Notes under the pieces: generated by a model
Told to the model about the DNA's origin: nothing
The model's input: only the letters and a program-made list of their open reading frames with translations
Database searches by the model: none
Assembly: GCA_028868825.1 (NCBI GenBank)
Contig: JAGWTU010000023.1
Location: 1-64,000 of the forward strand
From: Burkholderiales bacterium
GTDB taxonomy: Bacteria > Pseudomonadota > Gammaproteobacteria > Burkholderiales > Burkholderiaceae_C
Direction of reading: 5' to 3'
DNA length: 64,000 nucleotides
Position numbers and translations under genes: made by a program
Part shown: in pieces, positions 17,292 to 26,849 of the stretch
How positions within the stretch are numbered: position 1 is the first letter of the stretch
Layout: the number at the start of each line of letters is the position of its first letter

Positions 17292-18032
17292 TCAAGGCAA
17301 TCGCACGCGCAACTGCAGCGCCTGCGGTGCGTCGGCGGGCGCGGCCTGCGTCGACCAGGTCTGCCCCGACCGCGCCGGCGCCGCCCGGCCCGTCGACGCG
17401 AACGTCGTCCAGCGCCCCAGCGGCAGCAGCAGCGTCGTGCTCGCCTGCACGCGGCGCTGCGACGGCAGCGCGCCGGCGGGGTCGGCTTCGACCGCACCGC
17501 CGTCGAAACGCAGCTGCAGCGTCACGGCGTGGTCGCCGCCGGGCCAGCGCGGCTGCACCGCCAGACCCTGGCCGGCGTGGAACCAGCTCAGTTCGTTGAC
17601 GACGGCGGCGCCGGATGACCCGGTCGCACCGGTTGCGCCGGAGGCGGCGCCCGATGCCGCAGCGCTGCGCACCGAGGCGGCTCGCGTCCACAGCACCGGC
17701 AGATCGCGGCCGATGCGCAGCGATCCCCATTCGCCGTTGCGCACCAGCAGCCGCTCGTACAGCGGCGCCGATTCGGGGCGGCTCGTGCCGAGTTGGAAGC
17801 CGCCCTGCGCGGGCGCCGCGTCACCATCGCGGTCGGCTTCGTCGGCCGGCACCGAGCGCAGTTCGACGACGAGGTTGCGTTGCGGCCCCTTCGCTACGGC
17901 GGGCGGCAGCGCCCAGGCGGGCAGCGCGGCCAGCAGCGCCAGCGCGCCGAGGGCCCGCCGTCGCGTCGGCGCCAGCCCTGCCTGGCGGACCATTGCCGAC
18001 TTCAATGCCTTCATCGACTTCAGCGACCTCAT
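17292..18032 (-). CDS. putative secreted protein (hypothetical)
   Basis: 246 residues from ATG 18032. The N-terminus has twin-arginine-like TRRRALGALALLAALPAWA, suggesting export, with cleavage after AWA. The mature part is Ala/Gly-rich with beta-type stretches (RNLVVELRSVP, ALQLRVRLP at the end) and no family I recognise. Its start codon overlaps the upstream alpha/beta hydrolase stop codon (ATGA), so the two form a unit. Confidence 0.65.
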   Translation of the reverse strand: MRSLKSMKALKSAMVRQAGLAPTRRRALGALALLAALPAWALPPAVAKGPQRNLVVELRSVPADEADRDGDAAPAQGGFQLGTSRPESAPLYERLLVRNGEWGSLRIGRDLPVLWTRAASVRSAAASGAASGATGATGSSGAAVVNELSWFHAGQGLAVQPRWPGGDHAVTLQLRFDGGAVEADPAGALPSQRRVQASTTLLLPLGRWTTFASTGRAAPARSGQTWSTQAAPADAPQALQLRVRLP

Positions 18033-19219
18033 GGCCGCCGCCTCAGTTCCCCGTCGCGCCCGAGCCAGGCGCCGGCGCGCTCGGCGAGCCAGGCCCGCGC
18101 CCGCGCGTCGCCGCGCAGATGGGCGTCGAGAAAGGCCGTCGTCACCGCGCGCACGGCGACCAGGCGCAGTTCGGTCGCCGTGGCCGAGAGTCCGCCCCCG
18201 GCACCGGCGCCGAAGCCGCGCACGTCGGCCAGCGCGCGGTCGCTGTCCGGGACCGCCGTCGCGCCGCCGCCATTGCCGCCGCGGCGGCGACCGCCGGGGC
18301 CGGGGCTCTCGGACCGCGGCGCGGCTTCGGCCGGCGGCGCGGCGATCTCGTCGCTGGGCAGCCCCGACAGGCGCAGATGCGGCAACTGGTGCAGCAGCAG
18401 CAGATCCTGGTCGGGGCCGGGCATGGCGTCGAACGATGCCAGCCGCTGCGCCGGCGAGGCGATCAGGCCCAGCGGGTCGCCATCCTCGTCGCTGCTCACG
18501 AGCAGCGCGGGCACGTGGATGTCGGCCCAGCCGCGGCGCGCCGCGACACCCGCCGCGGCGCCACCGCCATCGGGGCTGATCGCGATCACCGCGCGCGGCG
18601 ACACGGGCGCGACGGCATTGGAGCCGTCGCGCTCGCCCGCCAGCACCAGCGCGGCATGCGCGCCGAGGTCGTAGCCGGCGATGGCGACGCGGCTCCAGTC
18701 GAGCCGGTTCCACGGCGGCTCGCCCCGGGCGCCGCGCTCGCGCGCCTGCGCCACCACCGCGGTCAATCGCGCGACGCGGCGCACCATCGCGGCAGCGGCC
18801 CAGCGCTCGCGACCGAGCGCCTTGAATTCGCCGCTGCGCGCCTGTTCGGAGCGGAAGGCAGCCTCGTCGTCGGCCAGCGGCTGCAGCGACAGCACGGCAT
18901 AGCCGGCCTCGGCCCAGGCCTCGCGCCAGAGCTTGCCGGCGCCCGCGTCCTCGCCCAGGCCGGGCAGGTAGACGACCAGCGGCAGCGGCGCGGCGGCGCC
19001 CTCGGGCAGGGTCAGCAGCAGCGGCTGCGGCTGCTGCTCGAAGGTCCATTCGTCGGCGCTCGTCACGGCCCGGTCGTGCAGCGCCGCCTGGTAGCCGCGT
19101 GCGGCGTAGGCGCGCACCTGGCTGTCGTCGGCCTTCGGTGGCCCGCTGGCCGCGCAGGCCGCCAGCCCCAGGCAGGCCCAGGCGGCCGCCCGCAATCCCC
19201 AACGCTCGATCATCCGCAT
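18029..19219 (-). CDS. putative alpha/beta-hydrolase lipoprotein
   Basis: 396 residues from ATG 19219. The signal peptide ends in a lipobox (LGLAAC, Cys near 22). The body follows alpha/beta-hydrolase order: LVVYLPGLGEDAGAGKLW near 80, a nucleophile-elbow-like AGYDLGAHAAL near 170, then VPALLVSSDEDGDPLG. The elbow reads G-Y-D-L-G, so the usual Ser nucleophile is replaced by Asp; it could be Asp-dependent or inactive. A Gly/Pro/Arg-rich insert occurs near 300-320. It resembles dienelactone hydrolase/PHB-depolymerase-like proteins. Confidence 0.65.
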   Translation of the reverse strand: MRMIERWGLRAAAWACLGLAACAASGPPKADDSQVRAYAARGYQAALHDRAVTSADEWTFEQQPQPLLLTLPEGAAAPLPLVVYLPGLGEDAGAGKLWREAWAEAGYAVLSLQPLADDEAAFRSEQARSGEFKALGRERWAAAAMVRRVARLTAVVAQARERGARGEPPWNRLDWSRVAIAGYDLGAHAALVLAGERDGSNAVAPVSPRAVIAISPDGGGAAAGVAARRGWADIHVPALLVSSDEDGDPLGLIASPAQRLASFDAMPGPDQDLLLLHQLPHLRLSGLPSDEIAAPPAEAAPRSESPGPGGRRRGGNGGGATAVPDSDRALADVRGFGAGAGGGLSATATELRLVAVRAVTTAFLDAHLRGDARARAWLAERAGAWLGRDGELRRRP

Positions 19220-19412
19220 CGGCCTTCCGGTCGCCGCACAGGCGGCGATGATCGCATGCAGATGGACGGTGGAAGCGGGTCTTATCCGCCGCTGGACGCG
19301 CCGCGGGCCGATCCAAGACGCGCCCGCTCGCCCCTGTTGCTGGACTGTGTCCGAACCTGGACAGGAGTTGAAGCTGGGAACCGGCATGACCGGTTTTTCG
19401 GAGGCCATGTCG

Positions 19413-19625
19413 ATGCAGGGCATCGCGAAGGCGTCGCATCCCAAGCCCGCCGCGGCTGCAGCCGCAGCGAAGTTCGCGCCCAGGGCCGCGGCACCGACGC
19501 GGCCCTGCCCGGCCGAGCCGGCAGTCCAGCAGCCGCCGATCGCGACGCTGCCGCCGGTGCGCGTCGAAGGCCTCGAGCAGCCGATCCGCCTGACGCCGGG
19601 TTCGAACCTCGACCTGCAGGCCTGA
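19413..19625 (+). CDS. small Ala/Pro-rich protein, doubtful
   Basis: 70 residues. Start ATG 19413 chosen because GGAGG lies at 19400-19404, eight bases upstream; in-frame ATGs at 19386 and 19407 are alternatives. The body is Ala/Pro-rich and ends with a more ordered VRVEGLEQPIRLTPGS. Codon third positions are GC-rich as in neighbouring genes, but the composition makes this weak evidence. It may be a small basic cytoplasmic protein or not a gene at all. Confidence 0.3.
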   Translation: MQGIAKASHPKPAAAAAAAKFAPRAAAPTRPCPAEPAVQQPPIATLPPVRVEGLEQPIRLTPGSNLDLQA

Positions 19626-19715
19626 CCGGCAAGTCCGGCCGGGTCGGCCCGGTCGGCTAGAGTTCGCGCCAGCCCACGGCCATCCCGCCGGCGAGCAGCG
19701 AACGAAGAACCGATC

Positions 19716-20390
19716 TTGGCCGACCCCCAACACCCCCCCGGCGGACTGCTCGAAGGCCGCGCGCTGAGCTGCCGCCGCGGCCGCCGCCTGCTGTTCGAGA
19801 GCCTGGACATCCGGCTCGAACCCGGCGCCATCACCTGGCTGCGCGGCACCAACGGCAGCGGCAAGACGAGCCTGATGCGCATCCTCGCCGGGCTCTCGGC
19901 ACCGGCGGCCGGCGCCGTGCTGTGGAACGGCGTGCCGTTGCGCGAGGCCGGTGCGGCGGTGCGCCGCGGCGTCGTCTACATCAGCCACGCGAACGCGCTC
20001 AAGGACGACCTGACGCTGCTGGAATCGCTGACCTACCTGGCGCGGCTGGCCGAGCTGCCCGACGCCGAGGCGCTGGCGCTGCGCGCCATCGAGCGCGTCG
20101 GGCTGACGGGGCAGCGCAAGCTCGCCGTGCGGCTGCTCTCGCAGGGCCAGCGCCGGCGCGGCGCGCTGGCGCGGCTGGCGCTGGACGAGGTGCCGCGCAC
20201 CTGGATCCTCGACGAGCCCTACGACGCGCTGGACAGCGACAGCATCGCCACGCTGTCGGCGCTGATCGAGGCCCAGGCCGCGCGCGGCGGCGCCGTGCTG
20301 CTGACCAGCCACCAGGCGGTCGCGCTGGCCGGCCTGCGCGAGCACGCGCTGCAGCCGCCGGCCCCGCCGCCACGGCGCTCCGATTCTTGA
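19716..20390 (+). CDS. ccmA: heme exporter ATP-binding protein CcmA
   Basis: 224 residues, starting at TTG 19716. ABC ATPase motifs: Walker A GTNGSGKTS near 47, the signature LLSQGQRRRGALARL near 139, and Walker B TWILDEPYDALD. Together with CcmB and CcmC it drives release of holo-CcmE during cytochrome c maturation at the inner membrane. First gene of a nine-gene ccm cluster. An FNR-like dyad overlaps its stop codon. Confidence 0.95.
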   Translation: MADPQHPPGGLLEGRALSCRRGRRLLFESLDIRLEPGAITWLRGTNGSGKTSLMRILAGLSAPAAGAVLWNGVPLREAGAAVRRGVVYISHANALKDDLTLLESLTYLARLAELPDAEALALRAIERVGLTGQRKLAVRLLSQGQRRRGALARLALDEVPRTWILDEPYDALDSDSIATLSALIEAQAARGGAVLLTSHQAVALAGLREHALQPPAPPPRRSDS

Positions 20391-20400
20391 CAGCGGTCAA
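20387..20400. promoter_or_regulatory. FNR/DNR-like binding site upstream of ccmB
   Basis: TTGAC-AGCG-GTCAA is a perfect dyad of the FNR-family type (consensus TTGAT-N4-ATCAA; DNR/NNR sites tolerate TTGAC/GTCAA). It overlaps the ccmA stop codon and lies 190 bases upstream of ccmB, in the only large gap of the cluster. An FNR regulator is encoded at 28133-28876. Confidence 0.4.
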
Positions 20401-20589
20401 GCAACCTTGAGCTAGCCGCACGGGCCGGCGCCGGATCGCTTATCTTCGCCGCCATGCCCTGCCGCCCGGCGCCGTCCGGTGCCGCACGGCACCGGCGCAG
20501 CAACGGGACCTGGTCCTTCGATGCCGGTCCCTACAATGCGCGATTCCGATGAATGAACACCTCTTGCCAGCCCTTGCACGGCGCCGCAG

Positions 20590-21258
20590 ATGAATTCGGT
20601 GCTGCTCGCGACGATGCGGCGCGACCTGCTGCTGGCCCGCCGCCGCCGCGTCGAGGCCCTGCTGCCGCTGGGCTTCTTCGTCGTCGCCGCCGGGCTCTTC
20701 CCCTTCGGCGTCGGCCCCGAGCCGCAGATGCTGCGCCAGATGGCGCCCGGCGTCGTCTGGGTCTGCGCGCTGCTCGCGGCGATGCTGTCGGTGACGCAGA
20801 TGTTCGCCAGCGACCACCACGACGGCTCGCTCGAGCAGATGCTGCTGGCGCCGCAGCCGCTGACGCTGCTGGTGGCCGGCAAGGTCGTCGGCCACTGGCT
20901 GACGACGGGACTGCCGCTGGTCATCGCGGCGCCGCTGCTGGGGCTGCTGTTCGACATGAGCGTGCCCGGCATCGTCGCGCTGACCATCGGGCTGCTCATC
21001 GGCACGCCGGTGCTGAGCCTGCTGGGCGCCGTCGGCGCGGCGCTGACGCTGGGCCTGCGCAGCGGCGGTGCCCTGGTCTTCCTGCTCGTGCTGCCGCTGA
21101 CGATACCGACGCTGATCTTCGGCGCCGGCGCGGTCGGCGCGGTCGACAGCGGGCTGTCGGCGCAGGCGCATTTCTCGCTGATGGGCGCCGTCCTCATCCT
21201 CACCGCGATCGGCGCGCCGCTGGCAACGGCGGCGGCGCTGCGCATCTCGCTCGACTGA
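20590..21258 (+). CDS. ccmB: heme exporter membrane protein CcmB
   Basis: 222 residues with six hydrophobic segments. CcmB features are the N-terminal RRDLLLARRRR, WVCALLAAMLS, FASDHHDGSLEQMLLAPQPL near 70-90, and LPLTIPTLIFG near 165. It is the ABC membrane subunit acting with CcmA. A 199-base gap separates it from ccmA, unusual for ccm clusters and possibly holding a second promoter. Confidence 0.95.
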   Translation: MNSVLLATMRRDLLLARRRRVEALLPLGFFVVAAGLFPFGVGPEPQMLRQMAPGVVWVCALLAAMLSVTQMFASDHHDGSLEQMLLAPQPLTLLVAGKVVGHWLTTGLPLVIAAPLLGLLFDMSVPGIVALTIGLLIGTPVLSLLGAVGAALTLGLRSGGALVFLLVLPLTIPTLIFGAGAVGAVDSGLSAQAHFSLMGAVLILTAIGAPLATAAALRISLD

Positions 21259-21277
21259 GCCTCGCCCAGAACCGCCG

Positions 21278-22051
21278 ATGAACGCCGCCCCCTCCCTGGC
21301 CCTGCGCTGGTCCACCTTCGCCGCCCCGTCGCGCTTCTACGCGCTGGCGGGCAGGCTCGTGCCGTGGCTGTGGGGCGCGACGATCCTGCTCACGCTCGCC
21401 GGCCTCTATATCGGCATGCTGCTCGCGCCGACCGATTTCCAGCAGGGCGACGCCTACCGCATCATCTTCATCCACGTGCCGGCGGCCTGGATGTCGATGG
21501 TGCTGTACATGGCGATGGCGTTCTGGGCAGCGATCGGCTGGGCCTGGAACGTGCGACTGGCATCGATGCTGGCGCGCGCGCTGGCGCCCACCGGGGCGCT
21601 GTTCACCTTCATCGCGCTGTGGACCGGCGCCTTCTGGGGCAAGCCGACCTGGGGCACCTGGTGGGTCTGGGACGCGCGGCTGACCTCGGAATTCATCCTG
21701 CTGCTGCTCTACGTCGGCTACATCGCGCTCACCGAGGCCATCGACGACCCGCGCCGCGCCGCCAACGCCGGTGCGCTGCTGGCGCTCGTCGGCGCCGTGA
21801 ACGTGCCGATCATCTACTTCTCGGTCATCTGGTGGAACACGCTGCACCAGGGCTCGACGATCAGCCTGACGAAGGCGCCGTCGATGGCGGCGACGATGCT
21901 GCTGTCCATGCTCGTGATGACCTTCGCCTTTTGGGCCTACAGTTTCGCGGTGGTGTTCACCCGCACCCGGGCCATCGTGCTCGAGCAGGAGTCGGACGCC
22001 GCCTGGGTGCGAGCGCTGATTGCGCAGACGCCGGCGAACGCGAAAGGGTGA
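21278..22051 (+). CDS. ccmC: heme exporter protein CcmC
   Basis: 257 residues with six membrane helices. The heme-handling tryptophan-rich WGTWWVWDARLTSEFIL lies at about 123-139 (WWD domain), flanked by conserved histidines in HVPAAWMS and WWNTLHQGSTI. CcmC attaches heme to CcmE in the periplasm. 19 bases downstream of ccmB and five bases upstream of ccmD. Confidence 0.96.
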   Translation: MNAAPSLALRWSTFAAPSRFYALAGRLVPWLWGATILLTLAGLYIGMLLAPTDFQQGDAYRIIFIHVPAAWMSMVLYMAMAFWAAIGWAWNVRLASMLARALAPTGALFTFIALWTGAFWGKPTWGTWWVWDARLTSEFILLLLYVGYIALTEAIDDPRRAANAGALLALVGAVNVPIIYFSVIWWNTLHQGSTISLTKAPSMAATMLLSMLVMTFAFWAYSFAVVFTRTRAIVLEQESDAAWVRALIAQTPANAKG

Positions 22052-22055
22052 CGAC

Positions 22056-22220
22056 ATGTACTGGAAGACATTCGGCGACTTCATCCACATGGGCGGCTAC
22101 GGCCTCTATGTGTGGGGAGCCTACGCGATGACGCTGGCGGTGATGCTGGTCGAACCGCACCTGGCGGCGCAGCGCCGCCGCAATGCCTGGGCCGAGGCCC
22201 GGGACGGAGAGGAATCATGA
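22056..22220 (+). CDS. ccmD: heme exporter protein CcmD
   Basis: 54 residues from ATG 22056. A single membrane helix ([19 protein letters not shown]) follows a short periplasmic start ([12 protein letters not shown]), with a basic cytoplasmic tail (AQRRRN). The size and layout are typical of CcmD, which helps release holo-CcmE from CcmABC. The stop overlaps the ccmE start (ATGA). Confidence 0.92.
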   Translation: MYWKTFGDFIHMGGYGLYVWGAYAMTLAVMLVEPHLAAQRRRNAWAEARDGEES

Positions 22221-22690
22221 AGCCACGCCACAAGCGCGTCGCCATCGTCGTCGGTCTGCTGGCCTCGGTCGGCGCCGCCGCCGCGCTGGTGCTCAACGCC
22301 TTCAACAGCAATCTCGTGTTCTTTTACACGCCGACACAGATCGCCTCCAAGGAAGTGCCGCAGGGCCGCACCTTCCGCCTCGGCGGCCTCGTGCAGAGCG
22401 GCACCGTCGTGCGCGACGGCGTCACCGTGCGTTTCCTCGTCACCGACACCGCGAAGACCGTGCCGGTGCGCTTCGAGGGCGTGCTGCCCGACCTCTTCAA
22501 GGAAGGCAAGGGCGTCGTCGCCCAGGGCTCGCTCGGGCCCGACGGCGTCTTCGTCGCGCGCGAGGTGCTGGCCAAGCACGACGAGAACTACATGCCGCCC
22601 GAGGCCGCCGACGCCGTCGCCAAGGCCAACCAGGTGCGCAACCGCATGTCGGGCAAGGCCGCCGTGACGGCGCAGGGGGGCCCGCAATGA
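22217..22690 (+). CDS. ccmE: heme chaperone CcmE
   Basis: 157 residues with an N-terminal membrane anchor (about 8-28) and a periplasmic OB-fold. The heme-binding His is His121 in [12 protein letters not shown], with the conserved Tyr four residues on. VFFYTP near 34-39 and [10 protein letters not shown] near 50-59 are also typical. It carries heme from CcmC to CcmF/H. Overlaps both neighbours by four bases. Confidence 0.97.
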   Translation: MKPRHKRVAIVVGLLASVGAAAALVLNAFNSNLVFFYTPTQIASKEVPQGRTFRLGGLVQSGTVVRDGVTVRFLVTDTAKTVPVRFEGVLPDLFKEGKGVVAQGSLGPDGVFVAREVLAKHDENYMPPEAADAVAKANQVRNRMSGKAAVTAQGGPQ

Positions 22691-24669
22691 TTCCCGAGCT
22701 CGGCCATCTGTGCCTGTTCCTCGCGCTCGGCGCCGCGCTGTGCCAGGCGGTGCTGCCGCTGGTGGGCGCGCAGACCGGCCGCGGCGACTGGATGGCGCTG
22801 GCGCGGCCGCTGACGCGCGTGCAGGCGGCGTTCATCGTCGCCGCCTTCGTCTGCCTCGCGGCGTCCTTCGTGCGCAACGACTTCTCGGTGCTCTACGTGG
22901 CGTCGAACTCCAACTCGGCGCTGCCGCTGCAGTACCGCTTCGCCGCCGTCTGGGGCGGCCACGAGGGTTCGCTGCTGCTGTGGATGCTGATGCTCAACGT
23001 CTGGAGCATCGCCGTGGCGCAGTTCAGCCAGCGCCTGCCGGCGGCCTTCGTCGCGCGCATCCTCGGCGTCCTCGGGCTCGTGTCGGTCGGCTTCCTGCTG
23101 TTCATGCTGCTGACCTCGAATCCCTTCGACCGCCTGTTGCCGGCGGCCGTCGACGGCCGCGACCTGAACCCGCTGCTGCAGGACCCGGGCATGGTCATCC
23201 ACCCGCCGATGCTCTACATGGGCTACGTCGGCTTCTCGGTGGCCTTCGCCTTCGCGATCGCGGCGCTGCTCGGCGGCAACCTCGACGCCACCTGGGCGCG
23301 CTGGACGCGGCCGTGGACGACGGCGGCCTGGATCTTCCTCACCTTCGGCATTGCGCTGGGCAGCTGGTGGGCCTACAACGAACTGGGCTGGGGCGGCTGG
23401 TGGTTCTGGGACCCGGTCGAGAACGCGTCCTTCATGCCCTGGCTCGCCGGCACGGCGCTGATCCATTCGCTGGCCGTGAGCGAGAAGCGCGGCAGCTTCA
23501 AGGTCTGGACCGTCTGGCTGGCCATCGTCTCGTTCTCGCTCTCGCTGCTGGGCACCTTCCTCGTGCGCTCGGGCGTGCTGAGCTCGGTGCATGCCTTCGC
23601 CACCGACCCGCGGCGCGGCCTCTTCATCCTCGCCTTCCTCGTCATCGTCATCGGCAGCTCGCTGGCGCTGTTCGCCTGGCGCGCGCCCAAGGTCGGGCTG
23701 GGGCAGCGCTTCGGGCTGCTGTCGCGCGAATCGCTGCTGCTGGTCAACAACATGATGCTCACCGTGTCCTGCGGCGCGGTGTTCCTGGGCACGCTGTACC
23801 CGCTGTTCCTCGACGCGCTGGGGATGGACAAGATCTCCGTCGGCCCGCCGTATTTCGACACCGTGTTCGGCCTGCTGATGGCGCCGCTGGTGGTGGTGAT
23901 GGGCATCGGCCCGATCACGCGCTGGAAGCAGGACGAGGGCGGCGCGCTCGTGCGCAAGCTCTGGATGGCGGCCATCGCCTCGGTGCTCGCGGCGCTCGTC
24001 GTGCAATGGCTGGCCGGCGGCATCCATCTGTGGACGACCGGCGGCCTGACGATGGCCTTCTGGATCGTCGCCAGCCTGCTCGTCGACCTCAGGGACCGCG
24101 TGCTGCCGCCCGGCGGCAAGGCCGGGCAGATCGCCTTCCGCGCCGGCCAGATCCCGCGCGCGATGCTCGGCATGTTCGTGGCGCATTTCGGCGTCGCCGC
24201 CTTCGCCTTCGGCGTCGCGATGGTCAAGACCTACGAGATCGAGAAGGACGTCAAGATGGGCGCCGGCGATCACACCGAGATCGGCGGCTACGGCTTCAAG
24301 ATGACCGGCCTGGCCGAGGTGCCGGGGCCGAACTACCAGGCCACGCAGGCGACGATCGAGGTCAGCCGCGGCGACCGCCTGCTCTCGGTCCTCCATCCCG
24401 AAAAGCGCATCTACCGCGTGCAGCAGCAGCCGATGACCGAGGCCGCCGTCGACCGCGGCCTGACGCGCGATCTCTACATCTCGATGGGCGAGCAACTGCC
24501 CAGCGGTGAATGGATCGTGCGCGTGCAGGACAAGCCCTTCATCGTCTGGATCTGGGGCGGCTGCCTGATCATGATGGTCGGCGGCATGCTCGCGATGTCC
24601 GACCGCCGCTACCGCGTCGCCCGCGTCTCGCGCCAGGACGCCGGCGCCACGGCCGAAGGGGTCGCATGA
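22687..24669 (+). CDS. ccmF: cytochrome c heme lyase subunit CcmF
   Basis: 660 residues with many membrane helices. The WWD motif reads [18 protein letters not shown] at about 237-254, with conserved histidines in [13 protein letters not shown] and ALIHSL and in LLWGGHEGS-type sequence near 95. Ligates heme to apocytochromes together with CcmH/CcmI. Normal length for the family. Confidence 0.97.
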   Translation: MIPELGHLCLFLALGAALCQAVLPLVGAQTGRGDWMALARPLTRVQAAFIVAAFVCLAASFVRNDFSVLYVASNSNSALPLQYRFAAVWGGHEGSLLLWMLMLNVWSIAVAQFSQRLPAAFVARILGVLGLVSVGFLLFMLLTSNPFDRLLPAAVDGRDLNPLLQDPGMVIHPPMLYMGYVGFSVAFAFAIAALLGGNLDATWARWTRPWTTAAWIFLTFGIALGSWWAYNELGWGGWWFWDPVENASFMPWLAGTALIHSLAVSEKRGSFKVWTVWLAIVSFSLSLLGTFLVRSGVLSSVHAFATDPRRGLFILAFLVIVIGSSLALFAWRAPKVGLGQRFGLLSRESLLLVNNMMLTVSCGAVFLGTLYPLFLDALGMDKISVGPPYFDTVFGLLMAPLVVVMGIGPITRWKQDEGGALVRKLWMAAIASVLAALVVQWLAGGIHLWTTGGLTMAFWIVASLLVDLRDRVLPPGGKAGQIAFRAGQIPRAMLGMFVAHFGVAAFAFGVAMVKTYEIEKDVKMGAGDHTEIGGYGFKMTGLAEVPGPNYQATQATIEVSRGDRLLSVLHPEKRIYRVQQQPMTEAAVDRGLTRDLYISMGEQLPSGEWIVRVQDKPFIVWIWGGCLIMMVGGMLAMSDRRYRVARVSRQDAGATAEGVA

Positions 24670-25190
24670 ACCGGTTCGTCTGGCCGCTGCTGCTGTTCCT
24701 GGTGCTGGTGGTCTTCCTCGCGCTCGGGCTGCGCCTCGACCCGCACGAGGTGCCCTCGCCGCTGATCAACAAGCCGGCGCCGCCGTTCAAGGCCGAACTC
24801 GTCGAGCAGGCCGACAAGACGATGGTCAACCAGGACATGCTGGGCAAGGTCTGGCTGCTCAACGCCTGGTCGTCGTGGTGCGCGCCCTGCCGCGAGGAAC
24901 ATCCGCTGCTGGTGCAGTTCGCCAAGCTCGGCGTCGTGCCCATCGTCGGCCTCAACTACAAGGACACGCGGGCAGCCGCGAACGCGCTGCTGCAGCGCGC
25001 CGGCAGCCCGTACACGGCGTCGCTGTTCGACCCCACCGGGCGCATCGGCATCGACTTCGGCCTCACCGGCGTGCCCGAGACCTTCGTCATCGACCGCCAG
25101 GGCATCGTGCGGCTAAAGCACATCGGCCCGCTGACGCCCGAGGTCATCAGCAAGGACATCGAACCGTTGGTGAGGAAGCTCAATGGTTAA
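24666..25190 (+). CDS. ccmG: thiol:disulfide interchange protein CcmG/DsbE
   Basis: 174 residues: an N-terminal membrane anchor (about 4-22), then a thioredoxin fold with active site WCAPCREEHP near 71-80 and the cis-Pro segment GVPETFVID near 138. Keeps the CxxCH cysteines of apocytochromes reduced in the periplasm. Overlaps ccmF by four bases and ccmH by eight. Confidence 0.96.
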   Translation: MNRFVWPLLLFLVLVVFLALGLRLDPHEVPSPLINKPAPPFKAELVEQADKTMVNQDMLGKVWLLNAWSSWCAPCREEHPLLVQFAKLGVVPIVGLNYKDTRAAANALLQRAGSPYTASLFDPTGRIGIDFGLTGVPETFVIDRQGIVRLKHIGPLTPEVISKDIEPLVRKLNG

Positions 25191-25683
25191 GCGCGCGCTC
25201 GCTCTGCTGCTGGCGGCGCTGCTGGCACTCACGGCCTTCGCGGCCGCGGCGAAGGAAGCCGAATCGGCGGCGGCCAATCCGCAGATCGAGGCGCGGATGA
25301 TGGTGCTGGCCGAGCAGCTGCGCTGCCTCGTGTGCCAGAACCAGACCATCGCCGACTCGCACGCCGACCTCGCCGTCGACCTGCGCCAGGAGATCCGCGA
25401 GATGCTCGCCAAGGGCATGACCGAGGACCAGATCCGCAAGTACATGACCGACCGCTACGGCGACTTCGTGCTCTACAAGCCACCCTTCAAGGCCAAGACG
25501 GCGCTGCTGTGGGGCGGCCCGCCGCTGCTGCTGCTGGCCGCCCTGGCCACGCTGGTGGCGATGCTGCGCCGGCGCATGCGCGCCAGCCCCGATCAATTCG
25601 ACCCCGATACCGAGCCCCCCACCGATGGAATCGAAGACATCCGCGCCCCTCGACAAGCTCAAGAGCCAGCTCGCGCAGATTGA
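25183..25683 (+). CDS. ccmH: cytochrome c maturation protein CcmH (CycL type)
   Basis: 166 residues: a signal peptide, the redox motif LRCLVCQNQTIADSHADLA at about 47-65, a conserved YGDFVLYKPPF near 93-103, and a C-terminal membrane helix. This is the short, CycL-type CcmH; the TPR part is encoded separately by the next gene. Reduces apocytochrome disulfides. Its end overlaps the ccmI start by 59 bases in another frame. Confidence 0.95.
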   Translation: MVKRALALLLAALLALTAFAAAAKEAESAAANPQIEARMMVLAEQLRCLVCQNQTIADSHADLAVDLRQEIREMLAKGMTEDQIRKYMTDRYGDFVLYKPPFKAKTALLWGGPPLLLLAALATLVAMLRRRMRASPDQFDPDTEPPTDGIEDIRAPRQAQEPARAD

Positions 25684-26842
25684 CGCGCTGATCGCGGAGG
25701 GCACGCTCAAGGGCGACGCCGCGCGCCGGCGCCGCGCCGAACTCGAGTCGCGCATCCTCGCCCTCGTCACCGGCGAGCCCGAGGCGGCGGCCCCTTCGGC
25801 GCGGCCGTCGCGCGGCCTCGTGCTCGCGGTGACGGCCTTCGTCGTCGCCGTCGGCGCCATCGGCTATGCCTGGCGCGGCAACCGCGACGGCCTGCATGTC
25901 GGGCCCGGCGAGAGCGTCGAGGCGGCCGACGGCGGCGGCGGCGCGAATGCGCCGCACGCCACCGACACCGCGCAGATCGAAGCCATGGTGACCAAGCTCG
26001 CCGAGCGGCTGAAATCCAAGCCCGACGATGCCGAGGGCTGGTCGATGCTGGCGCGCTCGTACACCGCCCTGGGCAAGTACCCGGAGGCGCTGGTGGCCTA
26101 CAAGAAGGTCACCGCGCTGAAACCCAACGACGCGCAGGCGCTGGCCGATCTGGCCGACGGCATGGCCACCGCGAACAACCGCAACCTCGATGGCGAGCCG
26201 ACGAAACTGGTCGAGCAGTCGCTGAAGATCGACCCCGACAACGTGAAGGCGCTGGCGCTGGCCGGCACGGTCGCGTTCAACCACGAGCAGTACAAGGCCG
26301 CCGTGGCGGCCTGGGAGCACGCGGCCAGGGGCGCCGATCCGCAGGGCGACTTCACCAAGCAGCTGCAGGGCGCGATCGACGAGGCGCGCAAGCGCGCCGG
26401 CATGCCGCCTTCGCCGACGGCCGCGGCGGCACCACCCACCGCGGGCGAGGCCGCAGGCACCGCGCAGGCCCAGCCGGCCGCCGCCGCCGCCAATCCGGCG
26501 CAGGCGGTCGCCGGCCGGGTGACGATCAAGCCTGCGGTGAAGAGCCAGGTCTCGGGCGACGACACCGTCTTCATCTACGCCCGCGCGCCGAGCGGCTCGC
26601 GCATGCCGCTGGCGATCCTGCGCAAGAAGGTCAGCGACCTGCCGCTGGACTTCACGCTCGACGACAGCCTGGCGATGAGCCCGGCGATGGCGATCTCGAC
26701 GCAGAGCCAGGTCGTCGTCGGTGCCCGCATCAGCAAGTCGGGCAACGCGATGCCGCAACCGGGCGACTACGAGGTGCTGAGCGCGCCGGTCAAGCTCGGC
26801 GCCACCGGCGTCGTGCTCGAACTCGGCGACGTCGTGCGTTAG
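25625..26842 (+). CDS. ccmI: cytochrome c maturation TPR protein CcmI (CycH)
   Basis: 405 residues. The N-terminal part has a helical segment ending in a membrane helix (LVLAVTAFVVAVGAIGYAW, near 65). TPR repeats follow (EGWSMLARSYTALGKYPEALVAYKK and NVKALALAGTVAFNHEQYKAAVAAW). An Ala/Pro linker leads to a C-terminal beta-rich domain (FIYARAPSGSRMPLAILRK). CcmI chaperones apocytochromes to CcmF/H. The usual first N-terminal helix is missing and the start lies inside ccmH. Confidence 0.9.
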   Translation: MESKTSAPLDKLKSQLAQIDALIAEGTLKGDAARRRRAELESRILALVTGEPEAAAPSARPSRGLVLAVTAFVVAVGAIGYAWRGNRDGLHVGPGESVEAADGGGGANAPHATDTAQIEAMVTKLAERLKSKPDDAEGWSMLARSYTALGKYPEALVAYKKVTALKPNDAQALADLADGMATANNRNLDGEPTKLVEQSLKIDPDNVKALALAGTVAFNHEQYKAAVAAWEHAARGADPQGDFTKQLQGAIDEARKRAGMPPSPTAAAAPPTAGEAAGTAQAQPAAAAANPAQAVAGRVTIKPAVKSQVSGDDTVFIYARAPSGSRMPLAILRKKVSDLPLDFTLDDSLAMSPAMAISTQSQVVVGARISKSGNAMPQPGDYEVLSAPVKLGATGVVLELGDVVR

Positions 26843-26849
26843 CGGGCGG

